Source: Streptomyces sp. NBC_01476
GTDB lineage: Bacteria > Actinomycetota > Actinomycetes > Streptomycetales > Streptomycetaceae
Length of the DNA: 64,000 nt
Assembly (NCBI RefSeq): GCF_036227265.1
Contig: NZ_CP109446.1
Span: forward strand, 4,609,501 to 4,673,500
Reading direction: 5' to 3'
Under the pieces are notes generated by a model. It saw nothing but the letters and a program-made list of their open reading frames with translations, did no database searches and was not told the DNA's origin. Both the position numbers and the translations under genes were made by a program. Of this stretch, positions 49,171 to 59,246 are shown piece after piece. Position 1 is the first letter of the stretch. Each line of letters opens with the position of its first letter.

Positions 49171-49653
49171 ATGACGTTCAAGGTTGGCGACACCGTGGTC
49201 TATCCCCATCACGGGGCCGCGCTGATCGAGGCCATCGAAATTCGCCAGATCAAAGGCGTGGACAAGACCTACTTGGTGCTCAAGGTCGCTCAGGGCGACT
49301 TGACGGTACGCGTACCCGCGGACAATGCGGAGTTCGTCGGCGTACGCGACGTGGTCGGTCAGGAGGGTCTGGACCGGGTCTTCGAGGTGCTGCGCGCGCC
49401 GTACACCGAGGAGCCCACCAACTGGTCCCGCCGATACAAGGCAAATCTGGAGAAGCTTGCCTCCGGTGATGTCATCAAGGTCGCGGAAGTCGTACGTGAC
49501 CTGTGGCGCCGGGAGCGTGAGCGCGGCCTGTCGGCCGGCGAGAAGCGCATGCTCGCCAAGGCACGGCAGATCCTGGTCAGCGAGCTGGCTCTGGCGGAGA
49601 ACACCAACGAGGACAAGGCCGAGGCGTTGCTCGACGAGGTCCTCGCGTCGTAA
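49171..49653 (+). CDS. carD: CarD/CdnL-family RNA polymerase-binding regulator
   Basis: 160 aa. N-terminal Tudor-like RNAP-interaction domain (FKVGDTVVYPHHGAALIEAI, VDKTYLVLKVAQGDLTVRVP), C-terminal helical DNA-binding domain with the conserved Trp (EEPTNWSRRYKANLEKLASG, EVVRDLWRRERERGLSAGEK). It stabilises the open complex at rRNA and other promoters. ATG 49171 with GGAAGGGG about 10 nt upstream and TACTCT at about 49137-49142 as possible -10. Confidence 0.95.
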   Translation: MTFKVGDTVVYPHHGAALIEAIEIRQIKGVDKTYLVLKVAQGDLTVRVPADNAEFVGVRDVVGQEGLDRVFEVLRAPYTEEPTNWSRRYKANLEKLASGDVIKVAEVVRDLWRRERERGLSAGEKRMLAKARQILVSELALAENTNEDKAEALLDEVLAS

Positions 49654-49866
49654 GAACATCCCCTTTCGGACGTTCTCGGGTCGCGTCGGACCGACGGCAC
49701 ACCACCGTGCGCCGATGTGACGTACCGACTTCTGAAGACGCACCCCCCGACCCGTTCGGGGGGATCCTGCCGCGGCACCCGGTTGACGACCATGACCGGG
49801 TGCTGCGGCATGCTTATCCCAGCACGCGTTCCCCCGGACTTCACGGAAGGGGTCCGGAAGAACGCC

Positions 49867-50619
49867 GTGCCCGGCACCTTGAGTGCGATACCCATCTCAT
49901 ACAAGGACACAAACCTGCGTACCGCAGCCGTCATTCCCGCCGCCGGACGTGGCGTCCGGCTGGGCCCCGGCGCGCCCAAAGCGCTGCGCACCCTGGGCGG
50001 GGTTCCGATCCTGGTCCACGCGGTGCGCGCGATGGCGCGGGCCCGAGCCGTCCAGGTGATCGTCGTGGTCGCGCCGCCCGACGGAGCCGCCGAGGTCAGG
50101 GCGCTGCTCGACGCGCACGGCCTGCCCGGCTCGACCGACATAAGGGTGGTGCCCGGCGGCGCCGAGCGCCAGGACTCGGTACGGCTGGGCCTGGCCGCCC
50201 TGCCGGACGACGTCGACGTGGTGCTGGTGCACGACGCGGCCCGCCCGCTGGTGCCGGTCGAGACCGTCGAGGCGGTGGTGGACGCGGTACGGGCCGGCGC
50301 GCCCGCCGTCGTCCCCGGACTGTCGCTCGCCGACACCGTCAAGAGCGTCGACCCGGAGACCGGCACCGTCACCGGCACCCCGCAGCGCGCCCTGCTGCGC
50401 GCCGTACAGACCCCGCAGGGCTTCGACCGGGCCGTCCTCGCCAAGGCGCACGCCTCCGTCAGCCACGGCGTCACGGACGACGCGAGCATGGTGGAGCACC
50501 TCGGGCTGCCGGTGCTGGTGGTGCCCGGGCACGAGGAGGCGTTCAAGGTGACCAGGCCGCTGGACCTGGTGCTCGCCGAGGCGGTCCTCGCCCGCAGGAG
50601 GGCCACCGATGGCTACTGA
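49867..50619 (+). CDS. ispD: 2-C-methyl-D-erythritol 4-phosphate cytidylyltransferase
   Basis: About 250 aa. Third step of the MEP isoprenoid pathway: MEP + CTP to CDP-ME. CTP site VIPAAGRGVRLGPGAPKALR, VHDAARPLVPVE, and RAVQTPQGFDRAVL, DDASMVEHLGLPV. GTG 49867 with GGAAG upstream is the best start; the frame extends upstream to 49717, but that part does not resemble IspD. It overlaps ispF by 11 bp. Confidence 0.93.
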   Translation: MPGTLSAIPISYKDTNLRTAAVIPAAGRGVRLGPGAPKALRTLGGVPILVHAVRAMARARAVQVIVVVAPPDGAAEVRALLDAHGLPGSTDIRVVPGGAERQDSVRLGLAALPDDVDVVLVHDAARPLVPVETVEAVVDAVRAGAPAVVPGLSLADTVKSVDPETGTVTGTPQRALLRAVQTPQGFDRAVLAKAHASVSHGVTDDASMVEHLGLPVLVVPGHEEAFKVTRPLDLVLAEAVLARRRATDGY

Positions 50620-51118
50620 GCTGCCCGCCGGCTACGTCCTGCCCCAGGTCGGCATCGGCACCGACATCCACGCCTTCGAGGAAGGCCGCGAACTGTGGTG
50701 CGCGGGCCTGCGCTGGGAGGGTGAGGGCCCCGGGCTCGCCGGACACTCCGACGCCGATGTGGTCGCCCACGCCGCCTGCAACGCGCTCTTCTCCGCGGCC
50801 GGCCTCGGCGACCTCGGCGCGCACTTCGGCACCGGCCGCCCGCAGTGGGCCGGCGCCTCGGGCCTCACGCTCCTCACCGAAGCGGCCCGGATCGTCCGCG
50901 CGGCCGGCTTCGTCATCGGCAATGTGGCCGTCCAGGTGGTCGGTCAGCGCCCCAAGGTCGGCAAGCGCCGGGACGAGGCGCAGCAGGTGCTCTCCGCCGC
51001 GGTCGGCGCACCGGTCGCGGTCAGCGGCGCCACCACTGACGGCCTCGGCTTCCCCGGCCGGGGCGAGGGCCTGGCGGCGATCGCCACCGCGCTGGTGGTC
51101 CGCGTCGCCCCGGACTGA
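50609..51118 (+). CDS. ispF: 2-C-methyl-D-erythritol 2,4-cyclodiphosphate synthase
   Basis: 169 aa, trimeric zinc enzyme that cyclises CDP-ME 2-phosphate. Metal site GIGTDIHAFEEG and GHSDADVVAHAACNALF; GLGDLGAHFGTG; C-terminal GATTDGLGFPGRGEGLAAIA. ATG 50609 lies inside the end of ispD, an overlap often found in actinomycetes and functionally close to IspDF fusions elsewhere. Confidence 0.95.
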   Translation: MATELPAGYVLPQVGIGTDIHAFEEGRELWCAGLRWEGEGPGLAGHSDADVVAHAACNALFSAAGLGDLGAHFGTGRPQWAGASGLTLLTEAARIVRAAGFVIGNVAVQVVGQRPKVGKRRDEAQQVLSAAVGAPVAVSGATTDGLGFPGRGEGLAAIATALVVRVAPD

Positions 51119-51132
51119 CCGGCACGCGACCG

Positions 51133-51182
51133 GGGCCCGGGAGTCCACTGACCGGCGCGCCGGTCAGTGGACTCCCGGGCCC
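51133..51182 (+). terminator. Perfect 50-bp palindrome after ispF
   Basis: Every base from 51133 to 51182 pairs about the centre 51157/51158, i.e. 25-bp arms beginning GGGCCCGGGAGTCCACTGAC with no spacer. It starts 14 bp after the ispF stop. It should form an extremely stable hairpin and act as a terminator in both directions. No U-tract. Confidence 0.88.
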
Positions 51183-51255
51183 GGCCCGGCTTCGTAGGAT
51201 CCGGAACGGTCCCCGTGACCGAGCGCATCGACCCCCGCCCCGCGAAAGGAACGCC

Positions 51256-51645
51256 ATGGCCGCCCTCTCCGACTCCGCCCGCGACCTGATCGACGCCAAC
51301 AGCTTCGCCACCGTCGGCACCATCCAGCCCGACGGGCAGCCGCAGCTGTCCCTGGTATGGGTCGCCCGCGACGGCGACGACCTCATCTTCAGCACCCTCG
51401 AAGGCCGCCGCAAGCACCGCAACCTGGTGCGCGACCCCCGGGTCACGGTGCTGATCACGCTGCCCGAGAAGCCGTACGCGTACGTCGAGATCCGCGGCAC
51501 CGCCACCATGACCACCGAGGGCGGCGACAAGCTGATCGACGACCTCAGCCGGAAGTACACCGGGCAGCCGTACGGCAGCGACGTCCCGGGCGCGGTCCGG
51601 GTGATCGTGCGGGTCAGCGCGCAGCACATCGTCGAACACGGCTGA
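51256..51645 (+). CDS. PPOX-class (FMN/F420-type) oxidoreductase family protein
   Basis: 129 aa, split-barrel flavin fold: LIDANSFATVGTIQPDGQPQ, LSLVWVARDGDDLIFSTLEG, RRKHRNLVRDPRVTVLITLP, YAYVEIRGTATMTTEGG. Typical of small actinobacterial F420- or FMN-dependent reductases; substrate unknown. ATG 51256 with GAAAGGA upstream. Confidence 0.87.
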   Translation: MAALSDSARDLIDANSFATVGTIQPDGQPQLSLVWVARDGDDLIFSTLEGRRKHRNLVRDPRVTVLITLPEKPYAYVEIRGTATMTTEGGDKLIDDLSRKYTGQPYGSDVPGAVRVIVRVSAQHIVEHG

Positions 51646-51774
51646 GCCCCGGCCGTACGGAGGGACCGCGCGAACGGGCCCCGCGGGCATCCGAGTGCTG
51701 CGGGAATGTGACCGGTGTGTGTGCTCTGTGCCATAGGGCACAAGGCACACGCTCCGGCCCACTACCCTTGAGGA

Positions 51775-53166
51775 GTGACCATTCGCCTGTACGACACCGA
51801 CGCGCGCCAGGTACGTGACTTCGTCCCGCTCACGCCGGGCTGTGTCTCGATCTACCTGTGCGGCGCCACTGTGCAGGCGGCCCCGCACATCGGGCACATC
51901 CGCTCCGGCCTCAACTTCGACATCCTGCAGCGGTGGTTCCGCTACCGCGGCTACGACGTCACCTTCATCCGGAACGTCACCGACATCGACGACAAGATCA
52001 TCCGCAAGGCCACCGAGCAGAAGCGCCCCTGGTGGGCGATCGGCTACGAGAACGAGCGCGCCTTCACCTCGGGTTACGACGCGCTCGGCTGCCAGCCGCC
52101 CACCTACGAGCCGCGGGCGACCGGTCATGTGCCGGAGATGATCGAGATGATGCAGGGCCTCATCGAGCGCGGCAACGCGTATGTCAGCGACGGCAACGTC
52201 TACTTCGACGTGCGCTCCTTCCCCGACTACCTGGAGCTCTCCAACCAGGAGCTGGACAACCTCCGCCAGCCCGAGGGCGAGGGGGAGACCGGCAAGCGGG
52301 ACCAGCGGGACTTCGCCATGTGGAAGGCGGCCAAGCCCGGCGAGCCGTCCTGGGACACCCCCTGGGGCCGCGGCCGGCCCGGCTGGCACCTGGAGTGCTC
52401 GGCGATGGCCCACAAGTACCTGGGCGGCGCCTTCGACATCCACGGCGGCGGCATCGACCTGATCTTCCCGCACCACGAGAACGAGATCGCCCAGGCCAAG
52501 GCGTTCGGCGACGAGTTCGCCCGCTACTGGGTGCACAACGCCTGGGTCACCATGAGCGGCGAGAAGATGAGCAAGTCGCTCGGCAACTCGGTGCTGGTCT
52601 CCGAGATGGTCCGGCACTGGCGCCCGATCGTGCTCCGCTACTACCTGGGCACCCCGCACTACCGGTCGATGATCGAGTACAGCGAGGAGGCCCTGCGCGA
52701 GGCCGAGTCGGCGTTCGCGCGGATCGAGGGCTTCGTCCAGCGGGTCATCGAGAAGACCGGGCCGGTCGAGCCCGCCGCCGAGGTGCCGCCCGCCTTCGCC
52801 GAGGCGATGGACGACGACCTGGGCGTCCCGCAGGCGCTCGCCGTCGTGCACACCACCGTCCGGCAGGGCAACAGCGCGCTCAACGCGGACGACAAGGAAA
52901 CAGCGGTCGCGCGGCTGGCCGAGGTCCGTGCGATGCTCGGAGTGCTGGGTCTCGACCCGCTGGACCCGCACTGGACGGGCGCCGACCGCGGTGACGACCT
53001 GCACGGGGTGGTGGACTCCCTGGTCCAGCTGGTGCTGGAGCAGCGGCAGTCGGCGCGCTCGCGCAAGGACTACGCGACCGCCGACGCGATCCGCGACCGG
53101 CTGGTGCAGTCCGGTCTGGAGATCGAGGACACGCCGACCGGCTCCCGCTGGACCCTGCGGGGCTGA
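51775..53166 (+). CDS. cysS: Cysteinyl-tRNA synthetase
   Basis: 463 aa, class I synthetase. Zn-ligand Cys in YLCGATVQ, HIGH variant PHIGHIRSG, FIRNVTDIDDKI, Zn ligands in WHLECSAM and FPHHENEIAQ, KMSKS loop in SGEKMSKSLGNS, C-terminal anticodon domain RKDYATADAIRDRLVQSGLE. The HIG-H and KMSKS pattern plus length distinguish it from the mycothiol ligase MshC, which is about 410 residues. GTG 51775; TACCCT (51763-51768) lies 6 nt upstream, so leaderless. Confidence 0.95.
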   Translation: MTIRLYDTDARQVRDFVPLTPGCVSIYLCGATVQAAPHIGHIRSGLNFDILQRWFRYRGYDVTFIRNVTDIDDKIIRKATEQKRPWWAIGYENERAFTSGYDALGCQPPTYEPRATGHVPEMIEMMQGLIERGNAYVSDGNVYFDVRSFPDYLELSNQELDNLRQPEGEGETGKRDQRDFAMWKAAKPGEPSWDTPWGRGRPGWHLECSAMAHKYLGGAFDIHGGGIDLIFPHHENEIAQAKAFGDEFARYWVHNAWVTMSGEKMSKSLGNSVLVSEMVRHWRPIVLRYYLGTPHYRSMIEYSEEALREAESAFARIEGFVQRVIEKTGPVEPAAEVPPAFAEAMDDDLGVPQALAVVHTTVRQGNSALNADDKETAVARLAEVRAMLGVLGLDPLDPHWTGADRGDDLHGVVDSLVQLVLEQRQSARSRKDYATADAIRDRLVQSGLEIEDTPTGSRWTLRG

Positions 53167-53231
53167 CCCCCTGGCGCTGTCCGGCGCCCTTTGACGTTTG
53201 CCGAGTTCGACCGAAGAAGTGAGAGTGCCCG

Positions 53232-54188
53232 ATGGCCGGGAACAGCCAGCGCAGGAACCGCCGTACGTCCAACAAGAAGGGCGCCACGGTCGGCAGCGGC
53301 GGCCAGCGGCGCAGGGGGCTCGAAGGCAAGGGCCCGACCCCGCCCGCCGAGGCGCGCAAGGGCCACAAGAAGAACCGCATCGCCAACGCCCAGGCCAAGC
53401 GGACGGTGTCGGCGCAGTCCCGCCGCCCGTCCGGCCGCGGCGCCAAGTCGTCGTCCGAGATGGTCGTCGGCCGCAACCCGGTGGTGGAGGCGCTGCGCGC
53501 GGACATCCCGGCGACCGCGGTCTACGTCCAGCAGTACATCGACAACGACGACCGCGTGCGTGAGGCGATCAAGCTCGCCTCCGACCGCGGGGTGCCGCTG
53601 ATGGAGGCGGCCAAGCCGGAACTGGACCGGATCACCGCTGGGCTCAACCACCAGGGCCTGGTGCTGCAGATCCCGCCGTACGAGTACGCGCACCCCGACG
53701 ACCTGGTGGCCGAGGCGGCCGACCGCGGCGAGGACCCGCTGATCGTCGCCCTCGACGGGGTGACCGACCCGCGCAACCTCGGCGCGGTCGTCCGGTCCAT
53801 GGCGGCGTTCGGCGGCCACGGCGTGGTGGTGCCCGAGCGGCGCGCGGCCGGGATGACCGCCGGTGCGTGGAAGACGTCGGCGGGTACCGCGGCCCGGGTC
53901 CCGGTGGCCCGCGCCACCAACCTCACCCGCACCCTGGAGTCGTACCAGAAGGCCGGGCTCACCGTGGTCGGCCTGGCCGCCGACGGCGACGTGGAACTCC
54001 AGGACCTCGAACTCCTCTCCGGTCCGGTGGTGATCGTGGCCGGCAGCGAGGGCAAGGGCCTGTCCCGGCTGGTCGGCGAGACCTGCGACCTGCTGGTCCG
54101 CATCCCGATGCCGGGTGGCGCGGAATCGCTCAACGCCGGTGTCGCGGCGGGCGTGGTCCTCTACGAGGCTTCGCGGCGCCGCGCGTAA
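53232..54188 (+). CDS. rlmB: 23S rRNA (guanosine-2'-O-)-methyltransferase RlmB (TrmH family)
   Basis: 318 aa. A basic N-terminal extension (residues 1-75, Lys/Arg/Gly-rich: NSQRRNRRTSNKKGA) precedes an rRNA-binding domain and a SpoU knot: ALDGVTDPRNLGAVVRSMAA, VIVAGSEGKGLSRLVGETCD, IPMPGGAESLNAGVAAGVVL. Methylates G2251 (E. coli numbering) in 23S rRNA according to the family. It follows cysS by 65 bp as in most actinobacteria. ATG 53232. Confidence 0.92.
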   Translation: MAGNSQRRNRRTSNKKGATVGSGGQRRRGLEGKGPTPPAEARKGHKKNRIANAQAKRTVSAQSRRPSGRGAKSSSEMVVGRNPVVEALRADIPATAVYVQQYIDNDDRVREAIKLASDRGVPLMEAAKPELDRITAGLNHQGLVLQIPPYEYAHPDDLVAEAADRGEDPLIVALDGVTDPRNLGAVVRSMAAFGGHGVVVPERRAAGMTAGAWKTSAGTAARVPVARATNLTRTLESYQKAGLTVVGLAADGDVELQDLELLSGPVVIVAGSEGKGLSRLVGETCDLLVRIPMPGGAESLNAGVAAGVVLYEASRRRA

Positions 54189-54281
54189 CGCCCTTGCGGC
54201 GCGTCGCAGTTGCCGGAGTTGTCGGAGTTCCGACACCGGGGGAGCCGGGGGCAGTGTCCTAAAGGTCGTTCACTCGGTTAG

Positions 54282-56006
54282 ATGAGCGTGGACACCAGAA
54301 CACCCCGCACTCCCACGGGGGGAGGCGCGCCGGGATTTGATGAGCGTGTGATGACCATGGCACGGGTCCCGAGCGATCCCGCCCAGGTCATCGTCAACCA
54401 CGCCAGCTTCCGGGTGCAGCTCGGGGCGGCCTCGGAACGTGCTCTCGGGCTGGACGAGACGGCGAAGATCCCGGTGGTCACCGCGGGCGCGGCCGGCGGG
54501 CGGCGCCGGCCGGCGCCGGTGGTCTGGTCCGGTGCCTCGGCGCCGGGCGACCCGCTCGCCGGCGAGCTGCAGCAGGCGGTCCGCCGCGCGGGCGCGGGCC
54601 GCGGCGCCGGCACGCAGCTGCTGCCGCGGGTCGGGGAGACGACCGTACTGCCGACCGTGGTGGGCCAGCGGACCGCCGGTTCGCCGACCGGGCTGCTCGG
54701 CGGCATCCGGCCGGCCACCGGTGCGTACGACCCGGTGGACGACGAGGTGACCGGACCGGTCGAGCTGTCCGGCCCGGCCGGCGGCGTCCGCGCCGGCGGT
54801 GTGGACGGGGCCGGTGGGTACGACCGGGCCGGTGGCTATGACGGGGCCGGCAGGTATGACGGGGCCGGCGGTTATGACGCGCCCAGGCCGCGCGAGCGCA
54901 AGGGCGACCCGGGCAAGCACGCCTGGTACCCGGACCGCCGGCTCAACCTCGGCATCGTGCTGCTGCCGCTGCGGATCTTCCTCGGCTTCGTGTCGATCTA
55001 CGCCGGCATGGGCAAGCTCTGCGACCGCGTCTACTTCGACGGCGGCAAGCGCGGCTCGATGGTCACCTGGCTCAACTCCCTGCATCCGTGGGGCCTCGCC
55101 GAGCCGCTGCGGGACGCTGCGCTCAACCACCCGGTCGGCGCCGGCCTGAGCATCGCCTTCCTCCAGGTCGTGGTCGGCGTGCTGACCGTCTGCGGGCTCT
55201 GGCAGCGGGTCGCGGGCGTCTTCGGCGCGGCCCTGTCGATCGCGCTGCTGGTCACCGTCAGCTGGCGGACCGTCCCGGTCTACGACGCCCCCGACTTCAT
55301 CTACCTGGCCGCGTGGAGCCCGCTGATCATCGCCGGCGCCCCCGTCTACTCCATCGACGCCCATCTGGCCGGCGACGCCTGGCGGCGGCTCGGCCCGCGG
55401 GTCTCGGTGTGGGACCTGCGCCGCCGGGTGCTGCGCCGCGGCGCGATCCTGGCCGCGGTCATCGCCGGCGGCACGCTGCTGGTCGGTTCGGTGCTGGGTG
55501 CGGCGGTCCGCGCCAGCACCACGCACGACGGGCACTCCGGCCCGCATGTGACGCCCACCAATGTGCTGCCCGGCTCCCCGCTGCCCGAGGTGTCCGGCAC
55601 GCCCGACGCCACCCAGGGCATCTCGCCGACGCCTTCGCAGTCCGAGAGGGCGAAGGCGAAGAAGGCCGAGGAACGCAGGAAGCAGGCCACCCAGGCGCCC
55701 ACCACGGCGCCGAGCCGGCAGGAGACCGCGGGCACCGGCACCGGGAGCGGCGTCGGCAGCACCCCGACGCACGGCGGTTCGGGTACGGGTTCGGCCGGCG
55801 GGTCCGGCGCGGATTCGTCCGGCGGCTCGCAGCCCCCGCAGCAGCCGGCCGCGCCGACCGCGGAGGCGCCTCCGCCTCCGCCGCCCACCGCGAAGCCGAC
55901 GCAGGGGGCGATCGGCGGGCTGCTGGGCAGCGGGCCGTCGGACGGCCTGCTGCTGGGGATGGGCCCGGGCGGGCCCTCGGGGCATGCGCCGCGGGGTGCG
56001 GCGTGA
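54282..56006 (+). CDS. DoxX-domain membrane protein with long disordered ends
   Basis: 574 aa. The N-terminal 215 residues are Gly/Ala-rich with a repeat near 165-200 (GGYDRAGGYDGAGRYDGAGG). The DoxX core lies at about 217-370 (LNLGIVLLPLRIFLGFVSIY, GVLTVCGLWQRVAGVFGAAL) with four TM helices. A further TM helix at about 386-408 is followed by a secreted Ser/Pro/Gly-rich tail. DoxX proteins are linked to redox or thiol homeostasis at the membrane. ATG 54282; TTAGAT overlaps it, so the start could also be the ATG 26 codons later. Confidence 0.8.
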   Translation: MSVDTRTPRTPTGGGAPGFDERVMTMARVPSDPAQVIVNHASFRVQLGAASERALGLDETAKIPVVTAGAAGGRRRPAPVVWSGASAPGDPLAGELQQAVRRAGAGRGAGTQLLPRVGETTVLPTVVGQRTAGSPTGLLGGIRPATGAYDPVDDEVTGPVELSGPAGGVRAGGVDGAGGYDRAGGYDGAGRYDGAGGYDAPRPRERKGDPGKHAWYPDRRLNLGIVLLPLRIFLGFVSIYAGMGKLCDRVYFDGGKRGSMVTWLNSLHPWGLAEPLRDAALNHPVGAGLSIAFLQVVVGVLTVCGLWQRVAGVFGAALSIALLVTVSWRTVPVYDAPDFIYLAAWSPLIIAGAPVYSIDAHLAGDAWRRLGPRVSVWDLRRRVLRRGAILAAVIAGGTLLVGSVLGAAVRASTTHDGHSGPHVTPTNVLPGSPLPEVSGTPDATQGISPTPSQSERAKAKKAEERRKQATQAPTTAPSRQETAGTGTGSGVGSTPTHGGSGTGSAGGSGADSSGGSQPPQQPAAPTAEAPPPPPPTAKPTQGAIGGLLGSGPSDGLLLGMGPGGPSGHAPRGAA

Positions 56007-56136
56007 CGTGCTGAGGACTCGCTGGGGATGCGCTGGGCCGGGAGCCTTTGAGCCCTCCTGAGTTCCCCCGGGTTCTCCCTCGCGGGACCCTTTGAGGTCC
56101 CCCTGCGGACCCCCTGAGGCCCTCCGGCGCGACGAC

Positions 56137-56175
56137 AGGCGGCCCGTACCGGCCCTTCCCCGGTACGGGCCGCCT
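56137..56175. terminator. Bidirectional terminator between DoxX and nucleotidyltransferase genes
   Basis: A 16-bp perfect stem AGGCGGCCCGTACCGG (56137-56152) with CCGGTACGGGCCGCCT (56160-56175), 7-nt loop, between converging genes. Confidence 0.88.
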
Positions 56176-56250
56176 GGTCCGTTCCACGGCGGGTGTGCGG
56201 GCGTTTGCGGGCTTTACCGTACGGGCGGGGTTGCCCGTACGGCCGCCGGG

Positions 56251-57024
56251 CTACACCTTGTTGAGGGCCTGGAGGGCTTCGAGTTCCTTCGCGGCCTCGC
56301 TGAGGTCCTTCGCGGTGTCGATGGCCCGCCAGTAGGCGCCCTGGGGGATCGGGAAGCCGGCCAGCCGGCGTTCGCGGGCCAGGTGCGGGAAGGTGGTGCG
56401 TTCGTGGTCGCCGAGGTCCGGCAGCAGCGCGGTGAACTCGGGCGCGAAGACGTAGACACCGGCGTTGATCAGGAACGGCGACGGCGGCGCCTCGATGAAG
56501 TCCAGCACCTGGCCGAACTCGTTGGTCTCCACCGCGCCCCACGGGATGCGCGGCCGGGCCAGCGCGAGGGTGGCGACGGCGGCCCGCTCCTCGTGGAAGG
56601 CGGCCATCTCCCGCAGCGAGAAGCGGGTCCAGATGTCGCCGTTGGTCGCGTACCAGGGCTCGTCGGGCCGGGGCAGTGACTTGGCCGCGTACTTCAGGCC
56701 GCCGCCGCGCCCCAGCGGCTCGGTCTCGACCACGGTGGTGACGTTCAGCGGCAGCGTGGAGGTGTCCAGCCACTCCTGCAGTACGTGGGCCATGTGCCCG
56801 CAGGAGACCACCGCGTCCGTGACGCCCTCGGCGGCCAGCCAGGCGAGCTGGTGGCCGATGATCGGCGTGCCGGTGCCGGGGATCTCCACCATGGGCTTGG
56901 GCCGGTCGTCGGTGTACGGCCGCAGCCGCGACCCCTGCCCGCCGGCCAGCAGGACGGCCTGGGTGACCGTCGGGGGGAGTTCGGGGCTGTCGGGGGTGGC
57001 GGCTAGCGCTTGCGCGGACGTCAT
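56251..57024 (-). CDS. Sugar-phosphate nucleotidyltransferase (NTP_transferase family)
   Basis: 257 aa. The nucleotide-binding signature is AVLLAGGQGSRLRPYTDDRP then KPMVEI, with WYATNGDIWTRF (metal Asp) and INAGVYVFAPEF. Likely a sugar-1-phosphate nucleotidylyltransferase for a cell-surface or secondary-metabolite glycan; the exact sugar is not predictable. ATG 57024; TAGGGT (complement of 57032-57037) lies 7 nt upstream (leaderless). Confidence 0.86.
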   Translation of the reverse strand: MTSAQALAATPDSPELPPTVTQAVLLAGGQGSRLRPYTDDRPKPMVEIPGTGTPIIGHQLAWLAAEGVTDAVVSCGHMAHVLQEWLDTSTLPLNVTTVVETEPLGRGGGLKYAAKSLPRPDEPWYATNGDIWTRFSLREMAAFHEERAAVATLALARPRIPWGAVETNEFGQVLDFIEAPPSPFLINAGVYVFAPEFTALLPDLGDHERTTFPHLARERRLAGFPIPQGAYWRAIDTAKDLSEAAKELEALQALNKV

Positions 57025-57108
57025 GCAGCGCACCCTAGACGACGAGGGCGTGCGGCCCCCACCGGGTGGACCGCACGCCGTGGGCGCCCTGGCAGACCGG
57101 CCGGAAGT

Positions 57109-57513
57109 TCACCCGACCGAGGAGACCCCGGTGGCGAAGGCGGTGTCGCACACCGGGCGCGACCACGACTGGGCCTTCTGCGTGGCGCCGTCGTACTTGG
57201 CGACCGCCGCGCGGCCCAGCGAGCGCGCGATGGAGACGCAGTAGCGGGCGAGTGAGGGCTGCTTGGCCATGGCGACCTGGAGGTCGGTCAGCGCCACCCC
57301 CGGGTCCTTCTCCTGCAGTTCGGCCAGCAGCCGCTGCCGCAGGGCCTCCTGGGGCGTGGTGGCGTCCTGCTTCGCCGATGCGGTCAGCACCTGCGAGCCC
57401 GGGGACGAGGCCGCCCACGGGACGCGGGTGACGGCGAGGGTTCCCGACAGGACGAGAACGACCGGGAGTACGAGCGCGAATGTCTTGCCGAGACGGCGAG
57501 CTACCTGGTTCAC
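57109..57513 (-). CDS. Small exported or membrane-anchored protein, unknown function
   Basis: 134 aa. N-terminal TM or signal segment (FALVLPVVLVLSGTLAVTRV), then a helical, extracytoplasmic domain with two Cys (LARYCVSIARSL and SRPVCDTAF) that could form a disulfide. GTG 57513; TACGAT lies 7 nt upstream on the minus strand. No family recognised. Nothing else is coded in 57514-57924, which holds a terminator and short GC-rich repeats such as a doubled CGGGCGCTCACGTGGC at about 57847-57878. Confidence 0.65.
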   Translation of the reverse strand: MNQVARRLGKTFALVLPVVLVLSGTLAVTRVPWAASSPGSQVLTASAKQDATTPQEALRQRLLAELQEKDPGVALTDLQVAMAKQPSLARYCVSIARSLGRAAVAKYDGATQKAQSWSRPVCDTAFATGVSSVG

Positions 57514-57731
57514 GCATCGGATCGTAGCGACTGGTGATGATTTGGCGACATTTAGTCACCCTCCCGAGGGAGTGAAGTCGCGGAAGGGGGTGTTCGGGTG
57601 TTGACGAACGGGTGCAGGGGGCGCTCGAAAGGACCGGTTTGGTGGCGTATGGGGGGTGGTTGGTGCGGTGGGGTGCGGGGGTGGGGCACGGTGGGGGGCG
57701 CTCCAGCGGGTGGGGCGGCAGGCACGACGGC

Positions 57732-57773
57732 GGGCCGGTGCCTCTCGTACGAACTTCCGAGAGGTACCGGCCC
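57732..57773 (-). terminator. Terminator hairpin downstream of msiK
   Basis: GGGCCGGTGCCTCTCG (57732-57747) pairs with CGAGAGGTACCGGCCC (57758-57773) at 15 of 16 positions, loop 10 nt. It lies about 150 bp beyond the msiK stop. Confidence 0.7.
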
Positions 57774-57924
57774 ACCGGGGGTGCGCACAGGCTGTGGTTG
57801 CCGGGGGTGCCGTGGGTGCCGGGGGCGCCTGCGTATGGTCAGGTGCTCGGGCGCTCACGTGGCCGGGCGCTCACGTGGCCGGCTCAGCGGCTGAGGTGCC
57901 TCGGCCGCTGAGGCGGTCGGGCGG

Positions 57925-59043
<1,119 letters not shown>

Positions 59044-59121
59044 GACTGTTGCGGTCCCTTCACCGGCAGGAACGTGCCGGACGATCCGAGTAAAGGAAGA
59101 ACGTACTGTGGTGCGTTCTTG

Positions 59122-59137
59122 ATTGGTCTAGTCCGTT
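59122..59137. promoter_or_regulatory. dre-like site (DasR operator) upstream of msiK
   Basis: ATTGGTCTAGTCCGTT. The DasR consensus is A(C/G)TGGTCTAGACCA(G/C)T; 12 of 16 positions agree, including the TGGTCTAG core. It is about 80-95 bp before the msiK ATG. DasR links N-acetylglucosamine levels to sugar uptake in Streptomyces, so control of MsiK would make sense. Binding not shown. Confidence 0.5.
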
Positions 59138-59246
59138 TGCATACAGACTCCTGGTGACCGTACCTGCCGGGTGCTCCCTTGTCACCAGCCCCCGGACCCC
59201 ATTTTCGAACCACCCCCCGACCCGCTCCCGGTACACTGCTCCCTGC

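Noticed and set aside
50944..53004. 686-codon minus-strand frame
   Set aside because: Antisense to ispF, the PPOX gene and cysS, all certain genes. No recognisable protein features.
51775..53166. mycothiol ligase mshC instead of cysS
   Set aside because: MshC is a CysS paralogue, but this protein has full CysS length with the C-terminal tRNA anticodon domain and lies next to rlmB and ispF, the usual cysS position.
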